The position numbers were made by a program, and so were the translations under genes. A model generated the notes under the pieces. That model saw only the letters and a list, made by a program, of their open reading frames with translations. It was not told the origin of the DNA and did not search any database. This document shows positions 6,327 through 14,894 of a stretch of DNA of 47,486 nucleotides, one piece after another. Where the stretch lies: positions 1-47,486 of the forward strand of contig JANQRS010000019.1 of assembly GCA_028284445.1 (NCBI GenBank), read 5' to 3'. Origin of the DNA: Calditrichia bacterium (lineage in GTDB: Bacteria > Calditrichota > Calditrichia > RBG-13-44-9 > J075). How positions within the stretch are numbered: the first letter of the stretch is position 1; each line of letters starts with the position of its first letter.

Positions 6327-8993
6327 TCAAGGGCCAGCGACCAACCGCTTTACAATCTCAACACCGGAAAGCAGCGACTTGTCGGTCAGATGATTCTTCT
6401 TTTTTGCGGATGCTTCGCTTTTTGACACCCGCGCGGGTTTCTGTGCAGTGCTTGGCCTGACGAAAGCGAACTCGCTAAAAACGGCTTCGATACTCAAGCC
6501 ATCTTCGGATACAGCTTCTACCCGCCCCTCACAATCCGACCAAAGCACAAACGATTTATCAAACCCCAATACATGCTCAAATTCGATGACACCAACCAGC
6601 CCATCCGGCGAAAGTACCATCACATCACCATCCTCATATGGTTCAAACTCGAGAAGGTCGCCGGGCTCTACAGAAAAGTAGGTGCTCTTGAATTTGCGTA
6701 TCGGCAAGACACTATCTTGATGAGTCTCTTTCTTTTCCGCCAGCAGTTTTTCCGGATCTTCTACAGGTTCTGCAGCTTTCTGACGGCGGCGTGGCTTCCT
6801 CGCGGCTTCCGCCGCTACAGCCTTCTCAATTTTGCCAGTCAGGCTATCGATGCTGGTTTTAACCACATCTTTATGAGCAGACGATAGCGGCTTCCACACC
6901 TGCAGAAAACGCTCCAGGTGGAATTTACCCATGTAGCGGCAAAAGCGAATCAATCCTTTTTGTCGAACGATGCGCAGACTGTTTTCCAATAATTCCGACA
7001 TATCATCCATCTCATCCAGTAAAAGACGGATATCTGCATCCTCCAAAAATCTCGAAAGCGGTTTGTCGAGCGCCGAATATAAATGTAGCGAGGTCTTCGC
7101 GCGGGTAACGGCAACGTAGAACAGCCGGCGTTCCGCCTCTACATCCTGGACCAATTCACCTTTTTTGCCACTATCATCCGCCGTGGCACATGGCATTATT
7201 CCTTCATTGCAACCCGGCACAAACACAGTCTTCCACTCCAGACCTTTTGCCCGGTATATGGTCATGATGGTTAGCGGCTGCACATCCTGACGAACCGGTG
7301 GATTTAGTGAGATTTTCCGAATGTAATCAAGAAAATCGAGGCACTTTCCCTTTCGGCGGGAAAATTCGATCAATGCGTCAACCGTTTGAACTCGGGTGAT
7401 ACCAATTTCATAAATACCGCTGATACCCAGCAGGTAATTTCGATAATCCAGCTCTTCCACCAGCCAGGTCAGGGTTTTGTGGGCAGTTTTTCGCAGTCGA
7501 GACTTCAGCTTGCGGATCAGTCCTGCAAACTCCCACATCTTCTTCTTGGAGCCACCTTTTAATTGATCTTGTTGTTCGATCATGATCTCAACAATCGAAA
7601 CGCCGCGGCGCTCAGATTGTTGGGACACGAACATCACGAAGTCACGCGAGAGGTATCGCCTCGGCTGATTCACGATTCGCTGGAACATCTGCTGATACTT
7701 GCGCACATCAGCCGGGTTCTGCGGATATCCATCTCGCTCAATCAACTGCTCGTGACGGGCAAATGACAAATATTGAAACAGGGTGATTAACTCGCTGCGC
7801 CGATAAAAAGGCTCGCCCCCTATGATTTTATAGGGCATGCCATTTTCGATCATCGCGGTTTCCAGGAAGGCGGTCTGAGAATAAAGGCGAATCAGAATGG
7901 CAATATCATCCTCCACCACGTGACCGGAATTGATCAGCTTTCGAATATCTCCCACCAACAAACGCGCGACGCGTTCATCATTTGCTTCCTCGTGTAGAAA
8001 TGTCTCGCCGTCAAACCCGCTGGTCAGGCTGAGATACTTTTCATAACGCTTCTTATTTTTGGATATTACCTCATTAGCGAGAATGACTTGCTGGGCTTGA
8101 GAACGAAAATTATCGCTGATCGTATACACCTGAGCCTTGTAAGTGTCTTCAAATTCCAGAATGTAGCGGGGATTGGCGCCGCGCCATTCATAAATGCACT
8201 GATCATCATCGCCAATCGCCATATAATTCCCATGAGGTGCGGCGATAAGATCTACAATTTTATACTGAGCGAAATTCACGTCCTGGAACTCATCGACCAT
8301 CACCATCTGATATTGAGAGCGCACGGCCTCCAGAATCGCCGGTTGTGTCACCAGAATCTCCCAGGCAAACATAAGCATATCATCAAAGGTTATGAGGCGT
8401 TCTTTTTGTCGCTGCTTTTCATATAGATGATAGGCACGGGTGTACAGATGATTATCATGCTCAGCCTGACCGGCAATCGCCTTCGCTTCTTCCGGCAAGT
8501 TTGCCTTTTCCAAATCCGGATAGGCCAGATTGCCCTTCCAAATTGAGATCTGATTGCGCAGGTCTTCGCGATCCAAATTTAATTCGGTGCTGTCCATCCC
8601 TTGCTCGATAGAGAGCTGCACCAAAATCTGACTGATCAGGCGATCTCCCTGGTCGTCCTGCTGCCGCCCCATCCAAGCCCGCTCAATTGCCCCCTGCTCA
8701 GCAGCAATTTTTATAATCATATATCCCAATGAGTGGAGCGTGCGACAGTCCACTTTACCGGTAACACCAATCCCCCCTAATTGTTTGACAATATCTTTCA
8801 CAGCGGCATTATTAAATGATGTAGCTAGAATTTGCTCCGGCCGCACAATCCGCTGTTGAATCAGACGACGAATACGATGAACCATACTAGTGGTTTTGCC
8901 GGATCCGGCCACAGCGAATACCAGCGCAGGACCGGTCGTGTGCGCCACGATCGCTCGTTGCTGGTCGGTCAGTTTAACAGAGGGTGATGCCAT
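6327..8993 (-). CDS. UvrD/PcrA-like superfamily 1A DNA helicase with long C-terminal extension
   Basis: An 888-residue ATP-dependent 3'-5' helicase. Motifs in order: Q motif LTDQQRAIV, Walker A AVAGSGKTT (about 28-36), Walker B DEFQD (about 233), motif III GDDDQCIYEWRGA (about 259), motif IV NFRS (about 293), motif V TIYRAKGLEWKTVFVPG (about 577) and motif VI EAERRLFYVAVTRAK (about 618). The first ATG (8993) starts directly into the family N-terminus; a TTG 33 bases upstream is possible, and neither has a clear ribosome binding site. About 250 residues after motif VI exceed the usual core. They include a basic stretch and a beta-rich segment (FKSTYFSVEPGDLLEF) that may be an SH3/Tudor-like tail, as in PcrA. 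Probable role: DNA repair or RNA polymerase clearance, by family. Confidence 0.88.
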   Translation of the reverse strand: MASPSVKLTDQQRAIVAHTTGPALVFAVAGSGKTTSMVHRIRRLIQQRIVRPEQILATSFNNAAVKDIVKQLGGIGVTGKVDCRTLHSLGYMIIKIAAEQGAIERAWMGRQQDDQGDRLISQILVQLSIEQGMDSTELNLDREDLRNQISIWKGNLAYPDLEKANLPEEAKAIAGQAEHDNHLYTRAYHLYEKQRQKERLITFDDMLMFAWEILVTQPAILEAVRSQYQMVMVDEFQDVNFAQYKIVDLIAAPHGNYMAIGDDDQCIYEWRGANPRYILEFEDTYKAQVYTISDNFRSQAQQVILANEVISKNKKRYEKYLSLTSGFDGETFLHEEANDERVARLLVGDIRKLINSGHVVEDDIAILIRLYSQTAFLETAMIENGMPYKIIGGEPFYRRSELITLFQYLSFARHEQLIERDGYPQNPADVRKYQQMFQRIVNQPRRYLSRDFVMFVSQQSERRGVSIVEIMIEQQDQLKGGSKKKMWEFAGLIRKLKSRLRKTAHKTLTWLVEELDYRNYLLGISGIYEIGITRVQTVDALIEFSRRKGKCLDFLDYIRKISLNPPVRQDVQPLTIMTIYRAKGLEWKTVFVPGCNEGIMPCATADDSGKKGELVQDVEAERRLFYVAVTRAKTSLHLYSALDKPLSRFLEDADIRLLLDEMDDMSELLENSLRIVRQKGLIRFCRYMGKFHLERFLQVWKPLSSAHKDVVKTSIDSLTGKIEKAVAAEAARKPRRRQKAAEPVEDPEKLLAEKKETHQDSVLPIRKFKSTYFSVEPGDLLEFEPYEDGDVMVLSPDGLVGVIEFEHVLGFDKSFVLWSDCEGRVEAVSEDGLSIEAVFSEFAFVRPSTAQKPARVSKSEASAKKKNHLTDKSLLSGVEIVKRLVAGP

Positions 8994-9098
8994 AGTATAT
9001 TTGTTTGCTGTTATTAAGATTTTCAATTTAGGTCATGTAGGAATACTGGAGTAATGGAATACTGGGAAAAAACTTGACGGCAGTCCAGGCGGGTGTAC

Positions 9099-9282
9099 AT
9101 TCCATCATTCCATCATTCCATCATTCCATCATTCCATCATTCCATCATTCCATCATTCCATCATTCCAGCATTCCAGCATTCCAGCATTCCAGCATTCCA
9201 GCATTCCATCATTCCAGCATTCCAGCATTCCATCATTCCATCATTCCATCATTCCATCATTCCATCATTCCATCATTCCATC
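9099..9282. repeat. 8-bp tandem repeat (minisatellite), 23 units
   Basis: Exactly 23 head-to-tail units of ATTCCATC (16 units) or ATTCCAGC (7 units). The AGC form occupies units 9-13, 15 and 16 in the middle; the ATC form makes up both flanks. Just upstream (about 9043-9068) are degenerate units in the opposite orientation (GGAATACTGG, TGGAATACTGGG). Because 8 is not divisible by 3, every frame stays open and encodes an octapeptide periodicity, so the long frames here are not evidence of genes. Confidence 0.95.
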
Positions 9283-9337
9283 ACTACAATAGATGCCAAA
9301 CATAGGCAAAATCCATAGTACTTATTTTTTTAATGTA

Positions 9338-9367
9338 TTGACATGTCGCCAGGCGCTTCGCTAGATT
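9338..9367 (+). promoter_or_regulatory. predicted promoter of the 20-codon transcription unit
   Basis: TTGACA (9338-9343, perfect -35) and TAGATT (9362-9367) are 18 bases apart. About 48 bases separate the -10 element from the ATG at 9416. Confidence 0.5.
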
Positions 9368-9415
9368 CGAGTGCATCAAGAGATGCGTTTCCACTTACCA
9401 ATAGGAGGATTTACG

Positions 9416-9478
9416 ATGAGAGCAATTCCACTCATCATCCGTTTTGTTGATCGTCCCAAGGATGATCAGGAGCGGTAG
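9416..9478 (+). CDS. 20-residue microprotein or leader peptide, hypothetical
   Basis: ATG at 9416 is preceded by AGGAGGA at 6-7 bases, one of the strongest ribosome binding sites in the window. Twenty codons follow to TAG. The peptide (MRAIPLIIRFVDRPKDDQER) has a hydrophobic N-terminal half (IPLIIRFV) and a charged C-terminal half. A promoter lies upstream and a terminator 18 bases downstream, so it looks like a free-standing transcript of about 150 bases. It ends roughly 190 bases before the MATE gene, so it is unlikely to be a simple leader for it unless the terminator is conditional. It could equally be a small RNA with an incidental frame. No family recognised. Confidence 0.45.
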   Translation: MRAIPLIIRFVDRPKDDQER

Positions 9479-9495
9479 CCGGGAGGAATTCCATG

Positions 9496-9523
9496 TCTGG
9501 CTGATCTATCAGCAGATTTTTTT
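9496..9523 (+). terminator. Rho-independent terminator after the 20-codon ORF
   Basis: TCTG-(G)-CTGA / TCAG-CAGA forms an 8-bp stem with one bulged G and a 4-base loop, followed directly by seven T residues. Confidence 0.65.
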
Positions 9524-9709
9524 ATCTTCATCTTCACCATCCCTTCCGTTTACCCTCACTTAGTTTTAATTCATTACACAATTTTCATGTACGATTCGAC
9601 GCTTATTATTATTGACGCGGTTTCGAATATTTAAGACATCCATCGCTGTGCTGTCTTTACTGCCACAATAGCTATTCAGCCAGTGACGGTATCTGGAAAG
9701 GATAATACA

Positions 9710-11179
9710 ATGCTTAGCAGTATCAAAAGCCGATGGTACGAACAGGGCGGCTATAGAGAGGTGATGGTTATCGCCTTACCCCTGATTCTCAGCACCGGCT
9801 CCTGGAGTTTACAACACTTCGTCGATCGAATGTTTCTTACCTGGTATTCAGCAGAAGCCATTGCAGCTTCGATGCCTGCAGGCCTTTTAAACTGGACCAT
9901 TCTCAGCTTATTCATCGGGACTGCCGGTTATGCAAATACCTTTGTCGCACAATATTATGGCGCCAAACAATATGATCGCGTCGGACCGGCTGTTTGGCAG
10001 GCTAACTACCTGACTATTCTGGCAGTGCTTTTTGCTATTCCGGTCTATATGGGGGCGGAAACCATTTTTGCATGGGCCGATCACGGTGAAAAAGTTATGG
10101 AATTGGAAGTCATTTATTTCCAGATCCTGCTGTTTGGCACCCCCTTTGTGGTTATTTCAAATGCTGTTTCCGGGTTTTTCTCCGGATTGGGCAAAACCTG
10201 GATCGTTATGTGGGCCAATGTCGCTGGGGTTGTCGTCAATATTATCCTCGACTACCTGGTCATTTTCGGAAATTATGGTTTCCCGGAGATGGGAATTGCC
10301 GGTGCCGGATGGGCGACAGTCGTAGCCGCTGCCACCACCAGCGTGATTTTCCTGGTGTTGTTCATGCGGGAAAAATACAATACGATGTACAACACCCGCG
10401 GATGGCAATTTGAGAAAGAATTGTTCTCACGGCTTATTCGCTTTGGATTACCGAACGGTATTCAATTTGTTCTCGACCTGCTGGCGTTTTCGATTTTCAT
10501 CATGTTGATCGGCCGGTTGGGAACCATTGAACTGGCGGCAAGCAATATTGCCTTTAACATTAATACCTTGGCATTTCTGCCAATGTTTGGAATGAGCATT
10601 GCTGTTTCAACACTGGTAGGACAGGCATTGGGTGACAACGATGCGCAATTGGCGGAGAGGTCGACCTGGTCGGCTTTTCATATTGCCTTCGCCTTCTTTG
10701 TATCCATTGGCGTGGCGTTTTTCATGATTCCGGATCTCTTCCTCTGGCCTTTTGCACTGGAAGCAGACCCGGTAACCTTTGCGCCTATTTACAGTATGAC
10801 CGCCATTCTGCTACAGTTCATCGCTTTTTATTGCCTGTTTGATGCCGGCGTGATGATCTTTTCCGGGGCACTGAAGGGCGCAGGCGATACTCGCTTTGTG
10901 GCCATTGCCAGCTTTGCCGGTTCCTGGGGAATCATGGTCGTTCCCTCGTTGATCGGTATCTGGTTTTTTGACGCAGGCGTTTATTGGCTGTGGACAGCGC
11001 TCGCCGCCTACGTGGCAATTGTCGCCTTTGTTTTCTACTGGCGTTTCCGCGATGAGAAGTGGAAGGAAATGCGGGTAATTGAAACGGAAGAAGAAGATCA
11101 AGAAGAAACGAATAAGAAGACCGCTGAGCCTGAATCACTGGCAAAGAAAGTGGCACCAACTGAACTTCCCGGTAATTGA
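9710..11179 (+). CDS. MATE family multidrug/cation antiporter
   Basis: A 489-residue inner-membrane exporter of the NorM-type MATE family, which expels cationic drugs or metabolites by Na+ or H+ antiport. The start at 9710 follows GGAAAGGAT at about 8 bases; a GTG at 9683 is less well placed. About 12 hydrophobic segments are present. Typical early MATE features are IALPLILSTGSWSLQHFVDRMFL in helix 1 and FVAQYYGAK in the loop after helix 2, with the second-half equivalents IRFGLPNGIQFVLD and STLVGQALG. The C-terminus is an unusually charged cytoplasmic tail of about 50 residues rich in Glu and Lys. The gene stands alone with its own terminator overlapping its stop codon. Confidence 0.92.
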   Translation: MLSSIKSRWYEQGGYREVMVIALPLILSTGSWSLQHFVDRMFLTWYSAEAIAASMPAGLLNWTILSLFIGTAGYANTFVAQYYGAKQYDRVGPAVWQANYLTILAVLFAIPVYMGAETIFAWADHGEKVMELEVIYFQILLFGTPFVVISNAVSGFFSGLGKTWIVMWANVAGVVVNIILDYLVIFGNYGFPEMGIAGAGWATVVAAATTSVIFLVLFMREKYNTMYNTRGWQFEKELFSRLIRFGLPNGIQFVLDLLAFSIFIMLIGRLGTIELAASNIAFNINTLAFLPMFGMSIAVSTLVGQALGDNDAQLAERSTWSAFHIAFAFFVSIGVAFFMIPDLFLWPFALEADPVTFAPIYSMTAILLQFIAFYCLFDAGVMIFSGALKGAGDTRFVAIASFAGSWGIMVVPSLIGIWFFDAGVYWLWTALAAYVAIVAFVFYWRFRDEKWKEMRVIETEEEDQEETNKKTAEPESLAKKVAPTELPGN

Positions 11180-11194
11180 TACCGGGGAGTTTTT
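11166..11194 (+). terminator. terminator overlapping the end of the MATE gene
   Basis: TTCCCGGT / ACCGGGGA forms an 8-bp stem with one G-T pair. The TGA stop codon lies in the loop, and GTTTTT follows. Confidence 0.7.
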
Positions 11195-11286
11195 CCAAAT
11201 TTCAATTGATTTACCCCACCAATCTTATTATACTTTTTTCTCAAAAAGTACAACAAGAAGACCATTGCAGAACCGAAGTATAATAT

Positions 11287-12438
11287 ATGCGAACGACTGA
11301 ATTCGTTAAAAATGGGAGTGGGAGACTCGTCAAATCAGCTCAAGGTTACTGGGCATTTGTTCCAAACCCCCTCGAGCCGCAATTAAACTTCTCCCTCTCC
11401 TTAATTCAGACTTTATCCGAAGCTGATCGTGCGGTCAGCGAATTAGCAGGCATTGCGCGAACACTACCAAACCCACATCTACTCATCGGATCTTTTGTCC
11501 GTAGGGAAGCAGTATTATCCAGTAGAATTGAAGGAACGAGGGCCTCATTCTCTGATCTGCTCTTTTTTGAGGCTGCCAATTTGCGAGTAGATCAAGTACC
11601 GGACGTTCGCGAGGTCGCCAATTATGTCAAAGCTTTAGAGTATGGCCTTAAGAGATTGAATTCGCTTCCATTGAGCTTAAGGCTCATCAAAGAAATACAT
11701 TCTTTGTTACTTGAGGGCCTGCAAAGCGAGATCTACACACCTGGTGAATTTCGCCGCTCACAAAACTGGATAGGTCCACCCGGATGCACGCTGATGGATG
11801 CGACATATGTTCCCCCGCCCGTGGAAGAAATGAACGGGGCTCTGGACAAATTTGAGAAATATCTACATGCGCAATCGCAGCTTCCCCCGCTTATTCGCAT
11901 GGCACTGATTCACTATCAATTTGAAGCAATTCATCCATTCTTAGATGGCAATGGAAGAATGGGTAGACTTCTTGTCACATTATTGCTCTGCTCGGAAGGT
12001 ATACTTACACAACCGCTCTTGTACTTAAGTGCTTATATCGAGCAGAATCGGAATGAATATTATCATTTGCTACTAAAAGTCAGTCAAACCGGCGCCTGGA
12101 GTGAATGGATTGCTTTTTTTCTAAATGCCGTTGCCACTCAAGCACGAGATGCTATTCAACGAACAGATCATTTGCTGGACCTATGGCAACGTTATCGAGA
12201 GAAAATGCGACAGAGAAAAGCATCAGCTCTCTTGCTACAGATCGTGGACGATTTGTTTGCGCAGCCCGTTATTACAAATCCGGGTATCACAAAAAAGCTT
12301 TCAATTACGCCGCGATCAGCTCAACTGAATATCGATAAACTTATTGCGGCAGGCCTAATTGAAGAAGCAACCGGTCAACGCAGGAATCGCGTTTATGTAG
12401 CACAAGAAATATTGACGATTATTGAAGCTCAAAGCTAG
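11287..12438 (+). CDS. Fic family protein, class II, with C-terminal winged helix (putative AMPylase)
   Basis: A 383-residue protein. The Fic active site HPFLDGNGRMGR (catalytic His216) is fully conserved, predicting nucleotidyl transfer, usually AMP, to a hydroxyl on a target protein. An N-terminal Fic_N region (to about residue 100) carries the inhibitory motif SSRIEGT (Ser78, Glu82, Gly83) of the S-x-x-x-E-G type. This places it among class II, self-inhibited Fic enzymes such as Shewanella SoFic. The C-terminal ~80 residues (ITNPGITKKLSITPRSAQLNIDKLIAAGLIEE) form a winged helix. No antitoxin gene is adjacent, which fits an internally inhibited enzyme. The gene is isolated between unrelated genes and weakly supplied with a ribosome binding site, compatible with horizontal acquisition. 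Target unknown. Confidence 0.9.
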   Translation: MRTTEFVKNGSGRLVKSAQGYWAFVPNPLEPQLNFSLSLIQTLSEADRAVSELAGIARTLPNPHLLIGSFVRREAVLSSRIEGTRASFSDLLFFEAANLRVDQVPDVREVANYVKALEYGLKRLNSLPLSLRLIKEIHSLLLEGLQSEIYTPGEFRRSQNWIGPPGCTLMDATYVPPPVEEMNGALDKFEKYLHAQSQLPPLIRMALIHYQFEAIHPFLDGNGRMGRLLVTLLLCSEGILTQPLLYLSAYIEQNRNEYYHLLLKVSQTGAWSEWIAFFLNAVATQARDAIQRTDHLLDLWQRYREKMRQRKASALLLQIVDDLFAQPVITNPGITKKLSITPRSAQLNIDKLIAAGLIEEATGQRRNRVYVAQEILTIIEAQS

Positions 12439-12489
12439 TGGACAGCAAGCAAAGCATGATACTGAAGGTCGAAGCCCGGCACTCAAATC

Positions 12490-13980
12490 CTACCTCGCCT
12501 GCAGTAAACCCACCAGGGTCTTAATCGGACTGGCTTCATCGTTATGCAGCAAGCACGCCTGGCGGAATATCTTCATCGCAAAATAACCGACTACGGCAAT
12601 GGCAACGACCAGCACACCGGCAGTCATGTAGTAGTCGAACTGCTCCGGACGATCCAGCGGTGTTCTTAGCACCATAAAGCTGGGCGTTAGCATGGGAATA
12701 TAGGAAAGTATTTTTACCAGCAGCGATCCCGGGAACTGAAGAACTATCAAGGCAAAGGCCAAAGGCGAAAAGGCCAGGAATTTCAACCATTGATAAGTAC
12801 CGTGCGCATCTTTCTCGGACGACGCGAGCGATGCCAGCGCAAGCGCAATTGCCCCAAAGAAGAAATAACCCAACGCGAAGTAAAGCAGAAATATCCCTGC
12901 GTTTTGCCAGTTAAGCAGTGGCAATTCCTCCGCCGGCAGCACGTTGATCAACAGCAGAAATGCCGTAATCAGTATCCACACCCCAACCTGCAGTAATCCC
13001 AGTAAACCGAAGCCCATCAATTTCCCCCAGAACAACTGTCCTGGTTTTATAGACGAAAGCGTCACATCGATAATTCGCTGCAATTTTTCATCGACCAGCG
13101 ATGAATACAGAAAGGATATGCCTGTGAAAATTGCCAGGCAAAGCAGCATGACCACAACTATTGGCGAGAGATATGTAAACATCATCTGGAACTCACGCTT
13201 TTGCGACCCTTCCGAGAAAATTTCCTTTATCGTAATGGGTTGAAGCAATGCTTCAATTCTGGTGGTCGAAAGGTCTTCTGCCTTCATTCGCTCTTCAACC
13301 AGCAATACCTGCAGGGCATGCTTTAGCGGCTGAACGCGTAGAAAATTCAAGGCCTCGTCACTATGATACTCAACAACGCCATCTTTAAACTTTTCCGGAT
13401 CAATAATCACGTATCCGGAAAGCACCTTGTCCTTCAGCAGGCTGTCGGCTTTGCCGAGAACCGCAGCCCGCATCATGGAATCCACTTCCGTTTGCAGACG
13501 CTGCTGTTCAATTTGCACCAGGTCTTTCTGCTCGCGTGTAGAAATCAACTGTTTGTAAGATTCATCCAGCATCTGGTTCTTGCGGCGAGAAGGTGTACGC
13601 TGAAAAATATAGCGGCGACGCTCATTAACCTTATTATACGCGTCCGTCAAGCTGTCCAGATCTTTGTCAACTGTTGCCAGACGATCAAAGTGCTGCTGCA
13701 GTTGCATCAAGGTATCGGGGACAACCTGCATCAGCAGGAGTTCAGAATCAGCAGTGCTGTCATTTTCCAGGTAGCCGGCCAACACATCGTACAAGCGGGT
13801 TGTATCCAGCTCTACAACGCCGATTCGAGAATCACTAAATGTCAAATTTTGATAATACACGGCAGGAATGACAATAATCGCCGAAAGGAGCAACGGTGTT
13901 ACCAGGGTTGCGAGAAGGAAGCTTCGCGACTTCAAATACCGCACAAATTCCCATCCGATAATCTGAAAAACTCGTGTCAT
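12490..13980 (-). CDS. ABC-2 type transporter permease (NatB/YhaP-like)
   Basis: A 496-residue membrane protein of the ABC-2 permease family. One transmembrane helix lies near residues 22-44 (SFLLATLVTPLLLSAIIVIPAVYY). A large extracytoplasmic, coiled-coil-rich domain follows to about residue 265. Five or six C-terminal helices complete it (MMFTYLSPIVVVMLLCLAIF through VLVVAIAVVGYFAM). This one-plus-large-domain-plus-helices plan is that of Na+-efflux/NatB-like and YhaP-like exporters. Its ATG overlaps the stop of the ATPase gene by 4 bases (ATGA), so the two are translationally coupled and form one exporter. Substrate unknown. Confidence 0.85.
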   Translation of the reverse strand: MTRVFQIIGWEFVRYLKSRSFLLATLVTPLLLSAIIVIPAVYYQNLTFSDSRIGVVELDTTRLYDVLAGYLENDSTADSELLLMQVVPDTLMQLQQHFDRLATVDKDLDSLTDAYNKVNERRRYIFQRTPSRRKNQMLDESYKQLISTREQKDLVQIEQQRLQTEVDSMMRAAVLGKADSLLKDKVLSGYVIIDPEKFKDGVVEYHSDEALNFLRVQPLKHALQVLLVEERMKAEDLSTTRIEALLQPITIKEIFSEGSQKREFQMMFTYLSPIVVVMLLCLAIFTGISFLYSSLVDEKLQRIIDVTLSSIKPGQLFWGKLMGFGLLGLLQVGVWILITAFLLLINVLPAEELPLLNWQNAGIFLLYFALGYFFFGAIALALASLASSEKDAHGTYQWLKFLAFSPLAFALIVLQFPGSLLVKILSYIPMLTPSFMVLRTPLDRPEQFDYYMTAGVLVVAIAVVGYFAMKIFRQACLLHNDEASPIKTLVGLLQAR

Positions 13981-14894
13981 TGCGCGCCCCCCTTATCCAG
14001 CGTACCATTACCGGACAATTCCAGGAAAATATCATTCAAGCTACAGGGAGCCACTTCAATGCGAGAAATATTCACCGATTTAATAATGATATCAAGCACG
14101 CGCTGCGCAGGAATCTGGTTATCGACATAGAGTCGCACCAATTGCTTTTCTTTGATAAACTTCTTAACGCCCTGGATTTTCTTGAGCAAATTGAGATTGT
14201 CCGGCCCTTCAACCAGGATAATATTATCCTGAAATTTTTGCTTCAGTTGATGAACAGGACCTTTCAGAATCGTCTTCCCATGCTCCAGCAGGACAACTTC
14301 ATCGCATAAAGGTTCTGCCAGCGCCATTTCCTCACTGGCGATGATTATCACTTTACCGTCTTCCTTGAATCGATTGACCATTTTATGAACCAGGCTGCGA
14401 TTCATATCAGTAAAGCCGGTAAAGGGTTCATCCAGAATCAAAATCTCCGGATTATGGATGATCGTTGCCATAATTTGCACCTTCTCAAGATGATCTCGCG
14501 AGAGATCTCTAACCGGTACCTCCATCTCTTCAATCATACCGAATCGATCGAGAAGGCGAACAGCTTCCACATGTGCTTTCTTGCGAGCCAGACCTTTGAG
14601 GCGGGCAAAATGTACCAATACTTTTATTAGGGGGTATTGCGGATAAAGTCCACGCTCCTGCGGCAAGTAACCGATAACATTGCGCGTTTTCCGGTCAAGC
14701 TGCTTCTCATCGAACAAGGCTTCACCGCCATCGGCTTTATAAACGCCCAGGAGAAGGCGAATTGCGGTGGTCTTACCGGAGCCTGATGGCCCGAGAATTC
14801 CGAGTGCGGACCCCGGTTCAATGTTACAAGAGAACTTATCAAGAACCTGCCTGCCGTCAAACGACTTCGCAAGGTCAACTGCTTTAATGTGCAT
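13977..14894 (-). CDS. ABC transporter ATP-binding protein with altered signature, D-loop and H-loop
   Basis: A 305-residue NatA/YhaQ-like ATPase partner of the permease gene. Walker A GPSGSGKT (35-42) and Walker B ILILDE (151-156) are intact, as is the Q-loop region (YLPQERGLYP). Other catalytic elements deviate. The signature reads LSRDH (131-135) instead of LSGGQ/LSKGN. The D-loop reads TGFTDMN, where relatives have SGLDPVN. The H-loop His is replaced by Glu188 (ASEEM instead of SSHRM). The C-terminal 90 residues form the usual regulatory extension. The start overlaps the yigZ stop by one base (TAATG). ATP hydrolysis may be impaired or unusual; this is inference from sequence. Confidence 0.87.
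   Translation of the reverse strand: MHIKAVDLAKSFDGRQVLDKFSCNIEPGSALGILGPSGSGKTTAIRLLLGVYKADGGEALFDEKQLDRKTRNVIGYLPQERGLYPQYPLIKVLVHFARLKGLARKKAHVEAVRLLDRFGMIEEMEVPVRDLSRDHLEKVQIMATIIHNPEILILDEPFTGFTDMNRSLVHKMVNRFKEDGKVIIIASEEMALAEPLCDEVVLLEHGKTILKGPVHQLKQKFQDNIILVEGPDNLNLLKKIQGVKKFIKEKQLVRLYVDNQIPAQRVLDIIIKSVNISRIEVAPCSLNDIFLELSGNGTLDKGGAQ

Noticed and set aside
9099..9282. Possible CRISPR array
   Set aside because: The unit is 8 bp with no spacers, and no cas genes are present. The same applies to the 7-bp array at the window end.
9074..9305. Two overlapping ~70-codon frames of repeated HSIIPSF/FHHS peptides
   Set aside because: They are by-products of the 8-bp tandem repeat, which contains no stop in any plus-strand frame; no ribosome binding site is present.
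13363..14130. 255-codon plus-strand frame opposite the ABC genes
   Set aside because: It lies wholly antisense to two well-supported ABC transporter genes; its composition is that of a mirror frame.
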